Assembly: GCF_000143415.4 (NCBI RefSeq)
Contig: NW_003314361.1
Span: forward strand, 380,653 to 444,652
Direction of reading: 5' to 3'
Length of the DNA stretch: 64,000 nucleotides
From: Selaginella moellendorffii
Lineage: Eukaryota; Streptophyta; Lycopodiopsida; Selaginellales; Selaginellaceae
In this document: positions 1 through 11,165 of the stretch, one piece after another
Numbering within the stretch: the first letter of the stretch is position 1
How the letters are laid out: every line of letters begins with the position of its first letter
Notes under the pieces: generated by a model
Told to the model about the DNA's origin: nothing
The model's database searches: none
The model's input: only the letters and a program-made list of their open reading frames with translations
Program-made: the position numbers and the translations under genes

Positions 1-82
1 ACCAGCCAGATGTCAATCAACATGTGGTGTGATTCCCTTAGCCAACCAACAGAGTCGGACCCGAGACCGCTCCGATACCAAA
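1..82 (-). mobile_element. Inner edge of an LTR retrotransposon that runs off the left end
   Basis: Read on the minus strand, positions 80-69 give TGGTATCGGAGC. This is one base from the usual plant initiator-Met-tRNA primer binding site and lies 2 bp from the TG of an LTR at 83. The body of this element must therefore lie left of the window. No coding sequence is recognisable in these 82 bases. Confidence 0.6.
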
Positions 83-277
83 TGTAAGCTCTTGAGTTTG
101 GACTTCCCGGGAGGTCACCCAGCCCAGTATTATTCAACCCCAAGGATGCTTAACTCTAAGTATCCCAAGACCCTTAACCAATTGGAAAAGGGGGTGCACT
201 CTTATTCATGGGCCCTTTCCCTCTATATTTGAACCCCAACGGATCGTCTCTCAAGTCGTTCCCTTTGGTTGCTTACA
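83..277 (-). repeat. Short (195 bp) LTR with TGTAAG...CTTACA ends
   Basis: The segment begins TGTAAGC and ends GCTTACA, so its termini are inverted, and it sits directly beside the primer binding site at 69-80. It interrupts the protease frame of an older gypsy element, whose reading frame resumes at 278. A decayed relative is visible at 36698-36862, and shorter matches occur near 29030-29130. Its partner LTR is outside the window, so the target-site duplication cannot be checked. Confidence 0.6.
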
Positions 278-776
278 TATAGGAGGAAATAGTGAGGGAA
301 CAAAAGTAATGAAAGCAAAGGTAGAGGGAGAAGGACGAAGAGGTATGGAAGTAAAAGAAATGGATGAAACATAAGGAAGTATGAGACAAGGGGGAGAAGC
401 CTCAAAGTCACACTTGGCATGATTGTGCTGCAACCAATCCATACCAACAATGAGGTCAAAAGCTTGACTCAGCACCACCCGCAACGACTACAACTCAAGC
501 TCGAGATCACCCACACGCACAACCAAGTCTGCCTCATCTCGTGCACACGCATGCGTACGGTTGTTGCCATAAAGAATGAAAACTGGATCCGCCGCACGAC
601 GCAATGTAGATGACAACGTATGGCAACAGGTCGAGCAATAGAAGATAAACTCGAACCTATATCAACCAACACGGAGAGAATAATAGGAGACCTCTTGTTA
701 TAAAAACGAGCTTGGAAAGTAAACACTAGATGAACTGGTGCCGAGTGAACCCCTTGATGATACTCCCGAAAGAAAG
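278..776 (-). pseudogene. Protease fragment of the outer (host) Ty3/gypsy element
   Basis: The minus strand encodes a retroviral-type aspartic protease piece. The active-site region reads VLVDIGSS, where the usual form is DSGS or DTGS, and a downstream VGMDWL motif is typical of gypsy proteases. The frame is cut at 277/278 by a short LTR and at 776/777 by the inner chromovirus. Its gag half continues on the other side of that insertion at 7395-8350. The element is dead: it is interrupted twice, and the catalytic Ser/Thr after Asp is Ile. Confidence 0.65.
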
Positions 777-1926
777 TGTAAGCCACAAATTTTTCCTTTC
801 CAATTTGCCAGCTTACCTCGCCTATCCGTCCAACACCGCCTTGGCTTTTGCTAAGTTCCCTCGCCAAGGTTCTCGCCTATGGTACCAGCTCCTACTTGGT
901 CTCAGCTACTCACTGCACGAGCAACGGAGTGTTAGCCATCCATCCACGGATTCCCAATTCACTCCCAATCCCCCTCCCTGGGTTAGACTAGACTTAAGGT
1001 TCGGCTACACTCCCCGCAAGCACAAGCAGCCAAGCACACCAAGCTTCCAGGTTCCTAACATCCTTTGGTACCACAAGACTTGATCATGGGACCCTCTAAA
1101 TCCCAAGTCTTGAGTGCAACACTTGCTTCGGGACGCCGGGGCGAAACACCGTGGCCTAGCAGCCTGGTATGGGTACCTCTCGCCCCCCACTTCCATCCCG
1201 AAGGAAGGCCCAAGCCCCTAGGAAGGGCGAGGACCAATGAGCCGCATGGTACTCAAGTGGGGCACCACTCCACTGAGCCGGGAGCACCGCAATCGGTTTC
1301 CCTTTTGGGAGTGGGAGCTGCTCTTGAGCACTTCCTTGGATGGCCCCTCCGGCACCAACCAAGTCCATGCTCACTCCCACCCAAGGCCCCTCGGTCCCAA
1401 TCCCAACCTCAAGTCAGTTTGGGAGCCCCACTGGAGAGTCCCTTCTAAACTGGTTCCTGGACCTCACTATCCCTACTATACTTTTGGAACCCCTTGCAGC
1501 CCCCCCCCCCCCCTGGGAGACGCACGCTTTGGGCTTTCACCCCTTGACCCGTATTAATATTTGGACTTAGTCTCTGGCTCAATCTCGGACCCGATTTCGG
1601 ATCCGACTTCGGATTCGGGTTCGGACTCGATCTCGGACCCGATCTCGGACCCGATCTCGGACCCGACCTCGGACTCGACCTCGGACTCGGTCTCGGACCC
1701 GATTTCGGATCTCGAACTCCGTCTCGAACTCGGTCTCGAACTCGGACTCGAACTCGGTCCCCGAGTCGGTCTCGGACTCGATTCCGGACTCGATCTCGAA
1801 CTCGGTCCTAGAGTCGGTCTTGGACTCGATCTTCGACTTGGTCCCATCCGATGAACTCTTTGTCATTTTGGTCATTCTTTCGGGGTTCCTTTAGCCTACG
1901 ACACCTCGGCGAGTTGGTTCCTTACA
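777..1926 (-). repeat. 3' LTR of the inner chromovirus
   Basis: It starts TGTAAGCC and ends CCTTACA. It matches 6247-7394 over its full length. Differences are scattered substitutions, a 1-bp indel near 1273 and a longer poly-C run near 1500-1513. The polypurine tract (minus strand, about 1940-1927, GGGTGGTGGAG) abuts it. Confidence 0.92.
1560..1856. repeat. 12-bp-periodic minisatellite inside the LTR (copy 1)
   Basis: About 300 bp is built of degenerate hexamer and 12-mer units such as CTCGGACTCGAT and CTCGGACCCGAT. Several frames on both strands stay open, giving Ser-Asp/Ile-Ser-Asp repeats on plus and Gly-Ser-Glu or Arg-Asn-Arg repeats on minus. These are a by-product of the repeat, not genes. 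Confidence 0.85.
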
Positions 1927-2339
1927 ACTCCACCACCCATAGAAGAAGTTCGATGCCCACATCGAACGTCTCGTTTTATCCTACGACTTGTTGACCATGT
2001 CTCCGGGGGCATCCCCCCACTTAGCGGTGTGCCTAAGTTAGCCTCCCCGGCCAAGAGCGCATGACAACGGAATATAGGTGTCCCTATACTCCTCCCCTCA
2101 CCACGCCCTAGTATGGGGTCGGGACTTGAACCCAGCCTTGCTTTACTAGGGGGTTGGGACTCGAACCCAACCTCCGTAGAATACGTCTACGGATTCGACA
2201 TCCCCGCAGGGAGTCGGGCGTAGCTCCCTACGCCTGGTCGACCTAGCTAACCCATGCTAATTAGCTTACCTTCGGCGCGCCTTCGGGTCCCAACATATGC
2301 CATTGCTCAACTTCTCAAATTGATACTTTTAATTGAACT

Positions 2340-3175
2340 TTGCATAAGTACATAGAGTTCTGCCATGCAGAAATTCCTCCACTAGATCTCGCGCATTCGC
2401 TAGGTTCTCCTCCGGTTCCCATGTTGCTTTGCAGTGTGGAAATCCTTTCCACTTCACATGGAACTCTCTCACCTCGCGTCCGTGTCACTTGCTCTTGCGC
2501 GCATTGAGGATGGCCTCGACTTCGTATTCCTCCTCCCCTTGGATAACCTCAGGTAAAGGTCTTACTTGGTCCTTGCGAAGCGGATCCTCAAAATACGGCT
2601 TGAGTAAGTTCACGTGGAACACGGTATGCATCTTCCCCATCTCTCGAGGAAGTCGGAGACGGTAAGCCACTTTACCGATTCGAGCCTCAATCTCGTAAGG
2701 CCCCGCGAACCTGCTTAAGGAACTCAAGATCAATTCATTTACAGGAATACATGCATTTTTACCTTTGGGTCAACTTCCGGCTGATCCCACTTGGTAGCCT
2801 GAGGTTCTTGGTGTTCAGCCACACCTTCTCCCCAGCTTGGAACTCCACATCTCGACGCTTTTGGTTCGCGTACTTAGTTTGCCTTTGTTGAGCCCGTTCC
2901 AAGGAATCCCTCACTAGATTCCAAATGTTGAGTCTTTCCGCCGTGAATGCCTCCACTGCGGGTAACTCTCCATGATACTCGGCCACACCGAGTTCCACAG
3001 GACCTTCAATAGCTCGCCCATTGATGACTTCCCATGGACTCACCCCGATGCTCGAATGTGGTGAGTTGTTATAACACATTTCCGCAAGTCCTAAATGACT
3101 TACCCAGTCGGTCTGGTCTCCCGAGACATAGCATCGCAAATAATCCTCCAGCTGCCTATTCACCCTTTCCGTTTA
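2340..3175 (-). pseudogene. Inner chromovirus integrase C-terminal part and chromodomain
   Basis: The minus strand continues the integrase (YNNSPHSSIGVSPWE block near 3050). It then shows the HTVFHVNLLKPY block and a chromodomain (EYEVEAIL, then HVKWKGF and TWEPEENL, near 2520-2380). Chromodomains mark the chromovirus lineage and are thought to guide integration to particular chromatin. There is an in-frame TGA between KSK and HGREV, and frame breaks near 2740, so the polyprotein is not intact. Confidence 0.85.
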
Positions 3176-3178
3176 TCC

Positions 3179-4279
3179 GTCTGTCAAGAAGTGTTAGTGC
3201 CACCAAACTTGACTTAATACCCCATACCTGTCTGTGGGTGATAGGCTGTGCTGAATTTCAACTTGGTGCGATACTGTTCCAGGAGGGTCCTCCAGAACCT
3301 ACTAGTGAAGATCTTATCTCGGTCTGAGATAATCTCTTTTGGCCTTCCCCGCACTCGAACCACTTGTTCAAAGAACAGCTTCGCCACACCTTCCGCATCC
3401 ACGTCCGTTGTGGTGGGTATGAAATGTGCCATCTTCGAAAATCGATCCACCACCACGAATATCGCATCGAACCCCTCGCTTGGGGGTAGTCCCGTGATGA
3501 AGTCCATCGTAAGACATTTCCACGGACGATTTGGGATTGGGATGCTTTGCAACAAGCCCCCACTAGCCTTAGTCACGGCTTTGACTTGCTGACATGTTGG
3601 ACATGTCTTTACATAGTCTTGGACGTCCTTAGCCATATCTGGCCAATGGTACTTCCTTTTGAGTAAGCCCATCGTCTTGGGCACTCCGCCATGTCCCGCA
3701 AGAGGTCCGTCATGACACTCTTCTAAGGCTACCTTCCTTAGTCCCCCTTCTGGAACATATACCCTCGTTTGCTTGTAATAAATGAGTCCGTTGCGTTCCG
3801 CATAGCCGGTTTTCTCTTCCGTTGGCAGCTCACCTCTCTGGTGAGCTTCCCGCGCCTCCAGATTCCTCAACAACACTTCTTGTGCTAGACCATCGTTCTC
3901 ATATGCTGTCCGCACATCGTCCCAGAAGGTTGCTGTTGCGCTGGATATCGCCAACCTCAAGCTCGCTTTTCGACTTAGCGCATCTGCCACAATGTTGCTC
4001 TTCCCAGGCTTGTACAGAATCTCGCAATCAAACTCGGCCAAGGCATTGGCCCACCGACCTTGTTTCCCTCTCAGGTCGGGCTGTGACAAGAAGTGTTTCG
4101 TTGCCACATTGTCCGTGTAAACCTTGAAGTGTCTCCCAAGGTAGTGTCGCCACTCCTTGAGCGCCTTGACCACCGCAAACAATTCCTTCTCGTGGGCAGG
4201 CCACTTCCTTTGAGCCTTGTCCAACTTCTTCGAGCTCCTTGAGTTCTTTTTCGTTCAATCGATAGGGTGGACGAACCAC
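3179..4279 (-). pseudogene. Inner chromovirus RNase H and integrase core
   Basis: The frame opens with the pre-RT motif VRPPYRLNEKELKELEE at about 4279-4229. It jumps with a frameshift straight into RNase H (RKWPAHEKELFAVVKAL, TDNVAT, PGKSNIVADALSR). The fingers, palm and YxDD region of reverse transcriptase are absent. The integrase follows with its HHCC region, the MDFITGLPPS block and the DRDKIF and AYHPQTG blocks. A 51-bp insertion with stops at about 3182-3232 breaks the core. Confidence 0.85.
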
Positions 4280-4321
4280 CGCCTCAGCACCCTCGACCAG
4301 CTCAATCTTATGTTCTATCGG

Positions 4322-5104
4322 TCATGCGGGGGGCAACCCCGCCGGTAGCTCCTCCGGCATCGTATCCTGGAATTGGTCCAGCACCTGCTGGATCACTAAA
4401 GGTACTTCTTCCGTTCTTGTCTTTTTGTCACTCTTCACCGAGAGTAAGCACAAAAAGGCTGCCTTAGTTCCTTTAGTGAGTTGTCCTCTCGTGGACACCA
4501 GGTTTAAGCATGACTCTTTGGCCTTGCTTTGCCCTACTTTTAGATCCTGGGCCTCCACCCTAGATCTTCTTCCTTGGGCATTCGCCAATACCACAAGGTT
4601 CCTACCTTGTCCATGCAGGGCTACCACGAACCGATTAAACCAATCCATTCCGAAGATCACGTCAAATCCCGCCATGTCCAAGACGGTGAAATCCATGTCC
4701 ACTTTCCATGTCCCCACTTCGACTCTCGCTTGTTGAAGTACCTCATCGGTGCTTTGGCTACCTTGAACAAACTCTATAGTCCTTGGTTCGCCTAGCCGCT
4801 GCACCGTTAGTCCGGCTTGCCGGACTATGTCTGCAGCCACAAAATTATCCGAAGCACCCGTGTCAATAAGGATCTTAACAAAGCTACCTCCGAGCTTCCC
4901 TCGGAGGGCTAGTAGATGCCGCGAACGACTCTCTACCAAAGTTGCTCGTGTAATGAGTAACTTTGAGTTAGGGACTGGATCACATACCTCAGTTTGGACT
5001 TCACCCGACTTGATGGCCATATTGGCTCTGGCCTTCTTCGGGTAGGGACATTCCCTCGAGAAGTGTCCCGCTTCGCCGCAGTTGTAGCATACGTTGTTGC
5101 CCAC
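4322..5104 (-). pseudogene. Inner chromovirus zinc knuckle and aspartic protease
   Basis: The reading frame begins with a CCHC knuckle (CYNCGEAGHFSREC), followed by a protease with active site LIDTGASDNF and the later DVIFGMDWF motif. The frame stops by TGA at about 4320, just before the conserved EHKIELVEGAEAV segment that leads into reverse transcriptase. It follows gag (5174-6187) after a frame change near 5170-5100. Confidence 0.85.
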
Positions 5105-5173
5105 GCTGCTATACGACTTAACCTTCTTATCCGTGGGTTTGTCTTTTTTCGCTTGACTTCCCCACGTACTCGC

Positions 5174-6187
5174 TCACTGGCCACCGGATTTGCCTTTCCG
5201 GAACCCCGAGGACTCATTCTTAGAGAAACTCTTCTTGAATTTCCCCTTGCTATATGTTCCCCTCGGTTTGGCCCCTTTGTGAAACGTGGATCCCGACCCC
5301 GTCGTGTTCCCCTTTCGCAGGTTATCGTTGAAATGCACCTTGATGGCCGCATCCAACGCTTCCTTGTAGTTGGTCGGGTTCCAGCGCATCACCTCACCGC
5401 GAGCCCAGGTTTGCAAACCTGATATAAAGGCATGGAACGCATCCATATCCCCCATGTCCGTGACAAGTATCCTCTTTGCCATGAACCCATTCACATATTC
5501 CTGGATGGTTCCAGTCTGCTTCAGCCTACTCAACTCATCTCTCAGATGCAGAGTGGCATTCGGAGGAACGTATGTCGCGCGGATCCTCGCCTTCATCATG
5601 TCCCAGGTGGCCACCGGTCCTTCGTTGGCCTCCGTTGTTCTCCACCAAGACTTGGCATTATCTGCCAAGTATGGTTTTGCACATGGGACCTTCTCCGAGC
5701 TCGGTAACCGCAACGCTCGGAAGTAGTCCTCCATATCGTAAAACCAATCCTCCACAACCTTATAGTCGTTCACTCCCTTGAACACCGGTGGGGGCTTTGG
5801 TTTGTACTTGGGAACTGCCTGAGGGACTGATTCCACTTCGGTCTGTTCGACCTTGTCTGGTTTTGCCTCAGTCCCTGCCGAAGGGTCCGCACCTTCTGCG
5901 CTGCCAGCATCCGCAGTCTTTCGCTTTTTCTTCCGCTTCTCGTCACGCTTTAACTTGCGTACGAGAGTCTCCAGCAAGGCATTGGTTTGTGCCAACTGTC
6001 CTTCTAGCACGTCCAATCGAGCCTTGGACGACCGAACCTCGCCACCGGACTCCTGTTTGGAAGTTTCCTCACTGGAGTCCTCCTCATGCAAGGATTCCTC
6101 ATCCATAGCCTCTTGTTCAACCGGAGGCTCCAGCTCCGGCAGAGGTTCCGTCTCCGCCTGGGTTCGCTTATGCCCTGCCCTTGCCAT
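5174..6187 (-). CDS. Inner chromovirus gag
   Basis: This 337-residue frame starts about 60 bp inside the 5' LTR, which fits a first gag codon. It has an acidic N-terminus, a coiled-coil and Lys-rich segment near residues 60-100, and a retrotransposon gag core (residues about 125-290, with WFYDMEDYF and LRDELSRLKQ). The tail is basic and Ser/Gly/Lys-rich. Gag forms the virus-like particle that packages element RNA. It is the only long intact frame of this element. The downstream zinc knuckle is in another frame. Confidence 0.8.
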   Translation of the reverse strand: MARAGHKRTQAETEPLPELEPPVEQEAMDEESLHEEDSSEETSKQESGGEVRSSKARLDVLEGQLAQTNALLETLVRKLKRDEKRKKKRKTADAGSAEGADPSAGTEAKPDKVEQTEVESVPQAVPKYKPKPPPVFKGVNDYKVVEDWFYDMEDYFRALRLPSSEKVPCAKPYLADNAKSWWRTTEANEGPVATWDMMKARIRATYVPPNATLHLRDELSRLKQTGTIQEYVNGFMAKRILVTDMGDMDAFHAFISGLQTWARGEVMRWNPTNYKEALDAAIKVHFNDNLRKGNTTGSGSTFHKGAKPRGTYSKGKFKKSFSKNESSGFRKGKSGGQ

Positions 6188-6230
6188 CTCCCAGCAATCC
6201 GCCTCTATCCTTCGCTAGAACTGAGATAAA

Positions 6231-6243
6231 GGCTTCGATACCA
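6231..6243 (-). other. Primer binding site of the inner chromovirus
   Basis: The minus strand reads TGGTATCGAAGCC immediately inside the 5' LTR, separated by AT from the terminal ACA. It resembles, with changes near the 3' side, the initiator Met tRNA complement used by most plant gypsy elements. Near-identical sites occur at 69-80 and near 51030-51045. Confidence 0.75.
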
Positions 6244-6246
6244 AAT

Positions 6247-7394
6247 TGTAAGCCACAAATTTTTCCTTTCCAATTTGCCAGCTTACCTCGCCTATCCGTC
6301 CAACACCGCCTTGGCTTTTGCTAAGTTCCCTCGCCAAGGTTCTCGCCTATGGTACCAGCTCCTACTTGGTCTCAGCTACTCACTGCACGAGCAACGGAGT
6401 GTTAGCCATCCATCCACGGATTCCCAATTCACTCCCAATCCCCCTCCCTGGGTTAGACTAGACTTAAGGTTCGGCTACACTCCCCGCAAGCACAAGCAGC
6501 CAAGCACACCAAGCTTCCAGGTTCCTAACATCCTTTGGTACCACAAGACTTGATCATGGGACCCTCTAAATCCCAAGTCTTGAGTGCAACACTTGCTTCG
6601 GGACGCCGGGGCGAAACACCGTGGCCTAGCGGCCCGGTATGGGTACCTCTCGCCCCCCACTTCCATCCCGAAGGAAGGCCCAAGCCCCTAGGAAGGGCGA
6701 GGACCAATGAGCCGCATGGTACTCAAGTGGGGCACCACTCCACTTGAGCCGGGAGCACCGCAATCGGTTTCCCTTTCGGGAGTGGGAGCTGCTCTTGAGC
6801 ACTTCCTTGGATGGCCCCTCCGGCACCAACCAAGTCCGTGCTCACTCCCACCCAAGGCCCCTCGGTCCCAGTCCCAACCTCAAGTCAGTTTGGGAGCCCC
6901 ACTGGAGAGTCCCTTCTAAACTGGTTCCTAGACCTCACTATCCCTACTATACTTTTGGAACCCCCTGCAGCCCCCCCCCCCTGGGAGACGCACGCTTTGG
7001 GCTTTCACCCCTTGACCCGTATTAGTATTTGGACTTAGTCTCTGGCTCGATCTCGGACCCGATTTCGGATCCGACTTCGGATTCGGGTTCGGACTCGATC
7101 TCGGACTCGATCTCGGACCCGATCTCGGACCCGACCTCGGACTCGACCTCGGACTCGGTCTCGGACCCGATTTCGGATCTCGGACTCCGTCTCGAACTCG
7201 GTCTCGAACTCGGACTCGAACTCGGTCCCCGAGTCGGTCTCGGACTCGATTCCGGACTCAATCTCGAACTCGGTCCTAGAGTCGGTCTTGGACTCGATCT
7301 TCGACTTGGTCCCATCCGATGAACTCTTTGTCATTTTGGTCATTCTTTCGGGGTTCCTTTAGCCTACGACACCTCGGCGAGTTGGTTCCTTACA
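6247..7394 (-). repeat. 5' LTR of the inner chromovirus
   Basis: This is a direct repeat of 777-1926, followed on the right by the target duplication GAAAG. The element's transcript would start in this LTR and run leftward. Confidence 0.92.
7028..7323. repeat. 12-bp-periodic minisatellite inside the LTR (copy 2)
   Basis: This is the counterpart of 1560-1856 in the other LTR. It has the same length and unit, with a few substitutions. The open frames across it are again repeat artefacts. Confidence 0.85.
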
Positions 7395-8350
7395 GAAAGA
7401 TGGAGGGGTCACTAACTTATTCGCGCAAGGTCCCTCCATTACTCGCGCGACTCCTCGTTTCCCGGATGCACCTCGGTGTCCAAACCTTCCACCGCAGCAG
7501 CACCAATGGGACGTTGCTGATGCCAAGGTCTCCACCCAGGAAATGGAGGTCGCCAATCCAGAAAGCGCCGACAACGCCGATAAGTATGACCAACTTCATC
7601 ACACGCCCAGCAACGAACATCATGGCCACAACCACGTCCTCGCCTTTGTCCTTGGACTCGAGTAGCAGCAGCATCAACCTCCATTGGAATAGGACCATCA
7701 CTCATAGGAAGTGGAGCGGAAGGACGTGCAATGAGAAGTGGAAGAGGCGACATCTCATAACGTTGTGCCAAGCGAAGAGCATCATCAAGGGTGGCAGGAG
7801 CAAGTGCATGCACAAGGCCGACAAGATCTTGACGAAGTGCTGGCCACAACATTCCTATCTTGATCTGCTCTGACATATTGGGCTCCACACGAAGCAAAAG
7901 ACTTCGGAAACGAACACCAAATTGCATCACCAACTTAGATGGCCCTTGGCGAAGACGATACAATTGTTGGAAGGCATCGTCACAATCGTCGGCATGTCCG
8001 AAGGCGCATTTGAAGACATCCGGAAGAACACTCTAATTCTCACGAGTGGCTGCACTCAATCCATTGTACCACTGCAACACCGTCCCTTAAAGACACGTGG
8101 GAAACTCACACAAACGTCGAGCATCATCCCAAGAATGATATGCGGCAATCACCATGAAGTGATTGAACCAATAGTACACATCATCCCCAGGATTCCCATG
8201 AAAGAACTCCGGCCAAACGCGAAGATTGGCACCAAGAGCAGGAGGAGTTGGACCATGTGTCGTAAATGCCGCCATCAATTGAGTTTGGTTGTTTAATTGC
8301 AAGCGCATAGCATCAAGCAATTGGACCAACTGCTGCTCTAGAGTCAAAGG
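7395..8350 (-). pseudogene. gag of the outer Ty3/gypsy element
   Basis: The minus strand carries a gag core in two frames. 8347-8087 includes a WPEFFHGNPGDDV segment. 7963-7439 includes RLRQGPSKLVMQFGVRF and ends in a CCHC knuckle (CWACDEVGHTYRRC). Frames shift between the two parts. The inner chromovirus inserted at the GAAAG site 7395-7399, separating this gag from its protease at 278-776. The Met at 8347 with MTLEQQLVQLLDAM is a plausible gag start. Confidence 0.75.
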
Positions 8351-10845
8351 AGGAGATTACTGATCTGCCATGAAGATGGATGAAGAAAGAGCAAAAGAAT
8401 AGAAACAACAAAAAATGATAAGGAAATGGGAGATTTAGATAAAGCAAAAAGCTAGATTTAAACCAAAATCTTGAAAGGGAAGAACAAAAGAAAGGAAATG
8501 GAAAAAGCTAGATCTAGACAATACAAAAGCTAGATTTAAACCAAAATCCCAAATTCAAGCACTCCTCAGGGACAATCAAAGGTGTCTTTCATCTCCACTA
8601 ATGTGAATGCTTGGAATATGGAAAGGGAATACAGAAATGTGCATATCAATTAGCTCAAAAACCCTAGTTTATATACAGGAGCAAGTGGTCTGGATTGAAA
8701 CCAATCTGACGGCTACCAAAATCCCACTACGCTAATATTAGTATACGGCATTGTAGCCGTACACTTGGCCCTCACAATACATATAAAACTTTTAGGTTTC
8801 TAATTACTAAAAATTTTATTTATTGTATGTGACAAAAATTTGAAGTTCTAAAAAACTTATGAATTATTTAAATAAAAGATACTATGACAAAAAAATTAAA
8901 GATTTTTATTCCCAATAAAATTCTTAAAAACTCAAGAGTTATATATTTATGTGTTTTATATATGATGTAATAAAGAAGACCAGTTATATATAGTAAAATA
9001 TTACCTTTAATCCTTTATAATTTAGTAAATATTTTCAATTAATAATATCTAGAAACTTATTTTTTAAATGTTGATTCAAATATTGTTTTATTGAAATAAT
9101 TTTATTTTTATTACATTCATAAGGAAATTTTAATAATAATCACAATTATATCATATATATATATTTATAGAATCATTTTAGTAATTTTTTAGTAATTTGA
9201 AATTTTATTTTTATCTTCCTAGTTCTATCTTAAGTCTTATTTTTATGTTAAGTCATTTATATTAATTTTATAAAAAATGAGATAAATCTAATAAATTTAT
9301 GTTTTAATATTTATAATATATAACTTTATATGTTTACTTACTAAATTATTTTTGGTCCTTTATATGATTAAGATATTAATTTGTACCAAATTATGAATTT
9401 TTTAAATAAAAAACTACCACAGAAAAATATTTATAATTTACCTTTATTGCATTATATAGAAAACATATAAATATATATCTTTTGAGATTTTAAAATTTTT
9501 ATTGAGTAAAAATTTTTTGATTTTAGAAGTTTTCTTCACAATCCACTCTATATATTAATACCGAGAAAAAAAAATCAAATATTATACACTTATATATTGC
9601 AAAATGTTGTATTTAATCTTTTTTTTTAGTAAATATTATAAATTTATTAATATCCAGAAACTTATTTTTAAAAATCTGAATTCAAATAATTATTTTATTA
9701 AATTATGTTTTATGTTTTATTAAAGTCATAAGAAACTTTCATTATCACAATATTCACCATGTAAATTATGCTTTTAGATATTATTCCCTTTTGGTTACAA
9801 CCATAAATTATAACGAATGGATTGATAGTTATTGTAAAAAGGAGGTAAAACAAGGCTTTTATTGCTATTGCCATTGTTATTTAACTTACCATAACTCACA
9901 AACTTGCTAGAGTGCACCTTCTAAAATTATTACCACACCAAAGGATGACTATTTTTTGACTTTTAAATTACAAATTAGCTATAATTGGCTATAACTCCTT
10001 CTAATCTAAAAGAAAGGAGCTCCTTCTTTAACTTACTTGTGCTTCAATTAAGAAATGAAATGGTATGAACAAAATATTCACTTTTTAGATGATAAGGGAA
10101 AAAGAGATGGATAAAAGACATGATAGAGAGAATAAATGTAATGTAGAGAAAGATTAAAAACTCTATTAGATTATTATGGTATATTTACTATCTCCACCAC
10201 TCCAATTGGTGTAGGAAACCAAGATAATTAGCCATGCTAAAAACAATAACTAGAATGAAATTTCAATGGGATCTAATTTAGTTCAAACTATTTAGTCACT
10301 ATTAATTTGATTCTATTCTTTTTTCTTAACTTGCATAAAAACCCTTCAAATATAACATGCCTTTTGAAGTTTAACAACACTTCAAAAGGAGAGGGAGTTT
10401 TCAACACAATCAACCTTACACTTATCAATGAAAGTTATAATTGATAGCATAATCTAGGAATATAGGGTCATTAAAGTACAAATAGGCTCATTTGTGAGAT
10501 CCTTATCTCACTAGAGAAAGACATTTCTATAATGCTATAACTAGAAAGTGAATATTATCACATTATCAAAGTCTAGAGTCATATATTTTATTTGGCATAC
10601 ATGATTGCTGCAACTCTTGAAACAACTAAAGTGCAATGCATTGAACTTTCTAGACTACCTTGGTAGTCCATCAAACATCCTCATTTTATTTTTGGCATTT
10701 TGGATCCATCGGAGAGCCTTTCTACGCCTCCCATTGGGCTTCTGGAAGAGAGCTTTTACACCAAGGATCCCAATGCTGCTTAGAACACACTTGTAGGCGC
10801 ATACTCACAAAAGGAACATATAGTAATGGCATAATTTGTCTTTAA
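8351..10845. other. AT-rich gene-free stretch
   Basis: 8351-8790 is probably the leader of the outer element; it contains a short direct repeat of about 20 bp at 8450 and 8528. From about 8790 the sequence becomes strongly AT-rich with no convincing coding frame. Two blocks, about 9040-9160 and 9643-9765, are recognisably alike (AGAAACTTATTTTTAAA core and a CATAAGRAA segment). This suggests an old, decayed tandem duplication with an offset near 600 bp. I see no RNA gene. Confidence 0.5.
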
Positions 10846-11165
10846 CAAGAGAATTCTCTACCTATGGAATGCTATTGTACAAGCTTATGCCTCAAATGGG
10901 CATTTTGACTCTGCGAACCATCTCTTTGAAAGAATGCCAGGAAGAAGCGCCGTGACTTACACCGAGGTGTTGCTACGTTGCGGCACAAATGGAAAGATCA
11001 TTGAATCGAAGCGATGTTTTGATGAGATGCATCATCGGACTCCAGTGTCGTGGAATTGCATGCTCATGGCCTACGCTCAGAACGAATGCCTGGACAAGGC
11101 CAAGAAAACCTCAGCCTAGCCCAGCAGGAAGTGGTTACCTGGTCGTCCATGGTACATTACCACGG
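10846..11165 (+). pseudogene. PPR gene fragment
   Basis: The plus strand reads as pentatricopeptide repeats: WNAIVQAYASNGHFDSANHL, then ERMPGRSAVTYTEVLLRCG, then PVSWNCMLMAYAQNECLDKA. After a frameshift near 11110 a last piece reads QEVVTWSSMV. WN/YA spacing and FDEM-type helices are typical of plant PLS-class PPR proteins. There is no start codon, no C-terminal E or DYW domain, and the frame is broken. It is a relic of an organelle RNA-processing factor. Confidence 0.75.

Larger units (their letters stand above)
777..7394 (-). mobile_element. Ty3/gypsy chromovirus, internally deleted, nested in an older element
   Basis: This is a complete LTR-to-LTR element in minus orientation. It has two LTRs of about 1150 bp, a 5-bp target duplication GAAAG (772-776 and 7395-7399), a primer binding site at 6231-6243 and a G-rich polypurine tract beside the left LTR. 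The order gag, zinc knuckle, protease, RNase H, integrase, chromodomain is that of a chromovirus. Most of the reverse transcriptase between protease and RNase H is missing, and frames carry stops. It could only move with help from another copy. The LTRs differ at roughly a dozen or more sites plus a poly-C length change, so the insertion is fairly young. Confidence 0.9.

Noticed and set aside
1554-1875. Long Ser-Asp, Ser-Glu and Arg-rich ORFs on both strands
   Set aside because: They are frames of a 12-bp repeat in the LTR. All frames stay open because of the repeat, and the same set recurs at 7022-7343.
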